Assembly: GCA_037074705.1 (NCBI GenBank)
Contig: CM073590.1
Span: 166,282,746-166,346,745, forward strand
Reading direction: 5' to 3'
Source: Zhengitettix transpicula
Taxonomy: Eukaryota > Arthropoda > Insecta > Orthoptera > Tetrigidae
DNA length: 64,000 nucleotides
Part shown: piece by piece, positions 59,534 to 64,000 of the stretch
How the letters are laid out: every line of letters starts with the position of its first letter
Position numbering within the stretch: the first letter of the stretch is position 1
Program-made: the position numbers and the translations under genes
Notes under the pieces: generated by a model
What the model saw: only the letters and a program-made list of their open reading frames with translations
What the model was told of the DNA's origin: nothing
Databases searched by the model: none

Positions 59534-59771
59534 CGTGAATCGAATATATCAGCCAAACGTTGACTTTGCAATGTTTGCAGCAGCACAGTGTCAATGTTTG
59601 CCAACAAATTGAAGCCAGTGACTAGCGACGAAAAGTTGGTCGCACACCTGTTCTCCAGGTCTTCGGATATGCCACATGCAAATTGCTGACATTTATTCCA
59701 CAAGTTAAAGTGACTTTCAGATTGCAAAGAATTCGCCCGAATCATATTCATGCAGGAGTAAAGGTTCGCCA
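59534..59771 (-). CDS. Candidate internal protein-coding exon, unrecognised product
   Basis: On the minus strand a pyrimidine-rich tract with TATTCGTATTTAG precedes 59771 (possible acceptor), and CACG|GTAAAC follows 59534 (possible donor). The 238 bp between are open in one frame (about 79 codons) with protein-like composition: three well-spaced cysteines (SCMNM, KCQQFAC, NRCATNF), few K/N/I runs and a leucine-rich end (LLANIDTVLLQTLQSQRLADIF). The exon would start in phase 1 and end in phase 2. A 3' part of a secreted or ligand-binding protein would fit, but I do not recognise the family. It could also be chance: only one exon is visible. Confidence 0.4.
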
Positions 59772-60117
59772 CTAAATACGAATATAAAAAACTAGATTTA
59801 TCATTATAAACAGGTCAATACAATTAAGATATATCAGTAGAGTAAGTTACAATTAAAGGTCAAATTTTGTAATTTAGGTTTCCATTCATGTATTCATTGT
59901 GTTAAGGATTCATGATGATTACTTCTTCAAAATAGATGTTTTTGTAGTCTATACACATGACCGTCATTTTAATAAGAAATATAATTAATCGTTTTTAAAT
60001 AATTTCATTTTAGATTTGATGATTTTACGACGAAACAAATAAATTTGGCATATTGCAGCTTTTATGATTAAAAAATTACTCAGGTCATACTGATAACTGA
60101 GATACAATGTTGTCACC
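59772..60117. other. No recognisable feature
   Basis: AT-rich DNA. It would be intronic if the candidate exon is real. Confidence 0.35.
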
Positions 60118-60140
60118 TATATATATATATATATATATAT
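60118..60140. repeat. (TA)n tract
   Basis: About 11 TA units bordering L8. Confidence 0.95.
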
Positions 60141-61302
60141 TGTAATAAACACATAAAAACTCCTATCTTCGTACACCCTTGTGGTAGCCAATATGTAATA
60201 ACCACATAAATGGGTCGAAATAAAAAGAATAATTTTTATGAACAACAAATAAATTAATTAAACACGAAAAGAATTTACAAATGAATTTACTACTTTAACA
60301 TTATAATATGAGAACTCTTGCTCTCCTGGGTCTCTACTGGGTTTGACTAAGGACAGAATCAAACCATCAAAAAAAACCAACATTTACGTTTTCAAATCAA
60401 ACACAAGTATCTACCAAATTTATTAATAAACTTAACCTATAGCTTGCTTCTAAATTTTATTATCGAAGAAGGGAACGAAATCTGACTAGTATCCTTTAAT
60501 GACGTTTACATTACTTAATATGGTATATTCCAACTTACTGTTTCTTAGGTCCACCTCGACTCGTTCCTTAGACACTCACTTTATAGGTCCTGATATTCAC
60601 TCACTGACTCTAAATAACAACTGTTCAACTCTTCGCTGCTTCCTCCGTCTTTCTCACTTGCTAAATAACAACTGTTCAACTCTTCGCTGCTTCCTCCGTC
60701 TTTCTCCCTTGCTAAATCACAACTGTTCAACTCTTCGCTGCTTCCTCCGTCTTTCTCCCTTGCTAAATCACAACTCCCCAACTCTTCGCTGCTTCCTCCG
60801 TCTTCTCTCCCACGCTAACACCAACTGTCCTCACAATAGGCGATTCTCCTATATATATGCCCCCTTTCTCCCTTGATTTTCACTTGCGTCGCAACGGCGC
60901 AGTGACAGAAACCCATTCCTCTAATTTTCGTTCCGGCCACTGGGGTCCTTCCGCCTTTCGAACCCGACAATCGCGTTGTCACACTCCGTCTACTAACTTA
61001 CGGCTTCCTCTCTTTTGTCCGCCTCGCACAAAATCTTTTCTTGAAAATCCCAAGTCCTTGTCAGGTCATTCGTTAGAGACAGCAGCCTGCTCTAACATAG
61101 CCCCTTTGTGACCGTCTGCGTTACTAATTCTACTCGCCGTTTCCCAAATCAATAGGCTACTGGACCCTCATCATCCCCTGTCTCTCATTGCAGCTGCAGC
61201 AATTACTCAGGACCACCCGACTCGCACTTTATCCTTTCTCGCAAGTCTCTCCACGACACGTGCGCCGTCTCCAATCCAATGCATTGTATTATATGCATTA
61301 CA
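60141..61302 (-). mobile_element. LTR-like unit L8 (family B) with PBS module and U3 minisatellite
   Basis: Plus-strand left end: TGTAATAAACACATAAAAAC (60141), a block containing CACCCTTGTGGTAGCCA (60174-60190, the PBS-like motif in reverse), then TGTAATAACCACATAAATGG (60194). The two TGTAATAA segments match at 17 of the first 18 bases, so the terminal duplication is unmistakable here. The landmarks GGGTCTCTACTGGGTTTGAC (60327) and GGGAACGAAATCTGAC (60471) follow. The body ends TGCATTACA at 61302 against (TA)n. It is ~170 bp longer than L7 because of a 51 bp tandem repeat. Confidence 0.72.
60610..60840. repeat. 51 bp minisatellite, about 4.5 units
   Basis: Units start at 60610, 60661, 60712 and 60763, with a partial unit at 60815. 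Each carries CAACTGTTCAACTCTTCGCT or a close variant, followed by GCTTCCTCCGTCTTTCTC. 51 is a multiple of 3, so open frames cross the array on both strands, which explains the repetitive ORFs here. It lies in the U3-like part of L8, where LTRs often carry repeated enhancers. Confidence 0.95.
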
Positions 61303-63609
61303 ATATATATATATATATGATTCTTGACGAATTGAAAAAGATTTTGAAAATGTATACAATATTTTTTCCTGTACAAATAATTATGGCAATACTGCCGAAA
61401 GCTCCAGATTTTCATAATTAAATATTTTAGAAAATTATTAATTAGTTTACTTTGAAAAGTGGTGACTTTTGGGATAAAATACAAAAATATTGATTGATCT
61501 GACCGCGTTGATTAATTGTGAATATGTCGAAACATTCGGGAAAAGTCATGAAATATAAATTTCGGTCAAGACTGTATCATTTGTAGTAATGAAGAAAATT
61601 CCAGCCACAAGAAAATATACTCAACCCTTTTTTGCCAATTTTCTAAGGACTTGTTTCTAGTAAAAGAATGTATTAAGGATGGTTTTTTACGAGATGACGA
61701 AGTGGATACACGAGAGGTATGATGAGGAAACTTATTTTAATAATCGTCGTCGGTTTTTTGGAATTCGACCCGTTTGAGAAAATGTGATTACAAATTCCTC
61801 ACGAATCGTTGCCGTATGACTTACGTAGAAAAATCACACAGCGAAGATGATAAGATGTGCTGTTCATATCAGACAAAAAGTAGTTATCTCTCTCCGCATT
61901 CGGATTTTAGAACAGCCTTGTAGTCCGAAAGGGTTTCGAGATACCTCATCTGAAAGCCTTCCTTCGTTAAAAAAAACTCCTTTATCACCACAAAATTACA
62001 ATGTCAGCTATAATTAAGTTTTCGTCTGTTTATTTTGGATACGAAAAGAAAATTTATTGTCCAATGAGTGTATAACTGGAGGAACGCAGAGTGTTCGGTT
62101 GCGGATGAATACAAAGAAAGTTTAAAGCAATTTTATTCGTTATGTCGTTGTTTACCGAATCCAAAAAGGTTACCCTAACTAACGTACACTGAACTTGTGC
62201 TTCATTATTTATGCGATGCAAGTCTACATAGTGCGCGCCATTATGCCTATTTGCTCTTAGAGGTTATGAGACTGCGAACTCATATCGATCTCGCCACAGG
62301 AATACCCCAGCACTGTGCTACGCGAGATGAAAGTTCAATGCGACAGCACCCACCGCCCCCGCAGGACACATCCCGCTTCTGTACCACCACTCGTGCTTGA
62401 TCCTTCCTAGAAATGATAAGGGTTGTGTATATTCTATAACATGAGACGTGATATCTATACAGTTCGTTCCGGAAAAAATCTGTTTAATTCTCTAATTTAG
62501 TCCTGTTACAAGCGAGGCTGAATCATTTTTGTTCAAAGCTCAAATGAGGTTCATTTTTATATTTTGCATGGGGGTGTCGATGTCTGAACTGTTCGATTAG
62601 CCTTAAGCAGTGCGCACGAGTAGCTTTCTGCTACTGACATATCAAACACCCCATCCGCCCCCTCCAAACACTTCCACCGGTTATGATTATGATGGGCTCA
62701 ATGCAGTGCTCAACCCTACGGACGCCGACAGCGGGCCGGCGTAAGGTTCTCGGAAAAGGAAATTTCAGATATTATGCAATTCATACGATAATTCAAACTT
62801 TACACATATTGTCAGGGTGAACACTATAGTGAATGAACACTTTGCATCCAGGTTCTCAGATTTGTGTTTACGGAATTATTTTCGTCGTCCCCGATGACTT
62901 TTGTATCGCTAGGAACTTTCTTAGGCAATACGTTTTTTGCATCATATGGAAATTTCTGTACAAATAAATTGATTAAAAAATTATATATGTACGAAATATA
63001 CAAAATACTAAATGATTGAACAACATAACCACTATATGAACAGCATACTTCCGGTGATTTGTCTACTTAAAAACACTACTTACACAAAATATAACTTATA
63101 GATATTGTAATACTAATTAAGGAGGCCATTATTTGTTTAAATAAATTGGATTGTTAACGGTACAAATTCTTCAACTGAGAACAATGTGTCGGCGGCTTTG
63201 TTTAAGTTGCTAGCGTGGGTCTGAAAGAGCAATCTGGCGAATCTTATGGTCGAGAGAGGAAGCAGAATTTAAGAGTACGAACAGCGTGGTCCAAACATAG
63301 AAATTCAACTGAGAGACTATATGTTTTAAAAATCTAAGTAAAAACTCTGGACGGAGAGACAAGTTATAAAAAAAACTGCAAAGCTGAAACCAAAAGTTAA
63401 GCGCCACGTTCAGATACATACGCGTTCCGTAATAACATTTTTGAAAACATAGGATACTAATTAGGAACTTGAATATCTCATAGATATAAATAAATTCAAA
63501 TTAAAACACCTTGAGGTCCCCGTTTTCGATGTTTTAATTTCAAAATTTTTTAGTATAATAAATAGTATACGGATAAAGTGGACCTAAAGTTGTTTCAATT
63601 CATATATAT
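61303..63609. other. No recognisable gene
   Basis: 62170-62760 is GC-richer and has a 67-codon frame without a domain. No repeat match was noticed. Confidence 0.4.
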
Positions 63610-64000
63610 TATAATGATTAAATGGGAAGATATAATTAATTGAATTAATTAACAAAATGATTATGATTAAAAAACTTTTAATTTGCCAAAGATTAATTTA
63701 ACAAGTGTTCATTTAGTTTTTTACAAATGATTTGTCCTAGGTTTCACGCCGAATTCAATAATTTCAAATTTAACAAACAAATATTTTTATATTATATTAT
63801 ATTTGTGGCGTTCAAGGTAAAATACAATCTTTTATTTCACAAACAATCAAATTTAATAACTCTTCTTCTCTGGGTCTTTAATTGGGTTTGATAAGTAAGA
63901 ACAATCAAAATTATAAATTAAATAATTAACAATTCAACCAAAATGAATCGAACGGAATACGAAATCTAACAAAATGAAAAGAACCGAAATCTGACTATAC
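63610..64000 (-). mobile_element. LTR-like unit L9 (family B), cut by the window end
   Basis: It begins TATAATGATTAAATGGGAAG next to a short TA run, aligned with TGTAATAATCAAATGGAAGG of L7. GGGTCTTTAATTGGGTTTGA (63872) and CCGAAATCTGAC near 63985 follow in the family order. The rest of the unit would lie beyond 64000. No PBS-like module on its visible side. Confidence 0.65.

Noticed and set aside
60610..60840. CRISPR array (regular repeats)
   Set aside because: Units are contiguous with no spacers, and the context is a eukaryotic LTR.
60499..60876. Repetitive 125-codon protein and its antisense partner
   Set aside because: Both are by-products of the 51 bp minisatellite in an LTR.

Overview
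This is eukaryotic, AT-rich, gene-poor DNA, almost certainly an insect with a large repeat-laden genome. The evidence is the mix of decayed elements: two mariner-type transposases, a Tc1-type transposase, a jockey-clade LINE, an R1/I-type LINE RNase H piece, a LINE with a (TCTA)n tail, tRNA-derived SINEs, and no bacterial operon signals. I cannot name the species; a polyneopteran insect (stick insect, cockroach or termite) is only a guess. I see no intact host gene, rRNA or functional tRNA gene. The best host-gene traces are one possible internal exon (59534-59771, minus), one short possibly secreted or membrane ORF (57682-57918, minus) and one decayed coding stretch (31732-32064, plus).

Layout. 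1-5.5 kb: low-complexity DNA, a mariner 3' end and a 1.6 kb LINE fragment ending in a (TCTA)n tail. 5.5-13.9 kb: mostly featureless, with two weak interspersed repeats and one truncated poly-A-tailed repeat (family A). 14-37 kb: six LTR-like units inserted in (TA)n tracts, two copies of an unclassified ~560 bp repeat (family D), SINE pieces, a LINE RNase H fragment and a Tc1 fragment. 37-41.4 kb: nothing recognised. 41.5-42.8 kb: a dead mariner directly abutting a 201 bp near-perfect foldback. 46.2-48.4 kb: a tandem pair of family A repeats and a mariner-superfamily transposase fragment. 49.5-50.4, 60.1-61.3 and 63.6-64.0 kb: more LTR-like units. 53.9-54.8 kb: a second tandem family A locus with a foldback. 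56.7-57.4 kb: the jockey fragment.

The most interesting material is two repeat families I cannot match to a named one. (1) The LTR-like family (called B here) has TGTAAT...ATTACA ends and sits in (TA)n tracts. After the LTR it usually carries a primer-binding-site-like motif followed by a second copy of the last ~20-30 bp of the LTR; one copy carries this module twice. (2) Family A is a poly-A-tailed repeat found at two loci as element-TSD-element tandems, with a palindromic 5' end. All relationships were found by reading and aligning by eye, so percentages and family limits are approximate.
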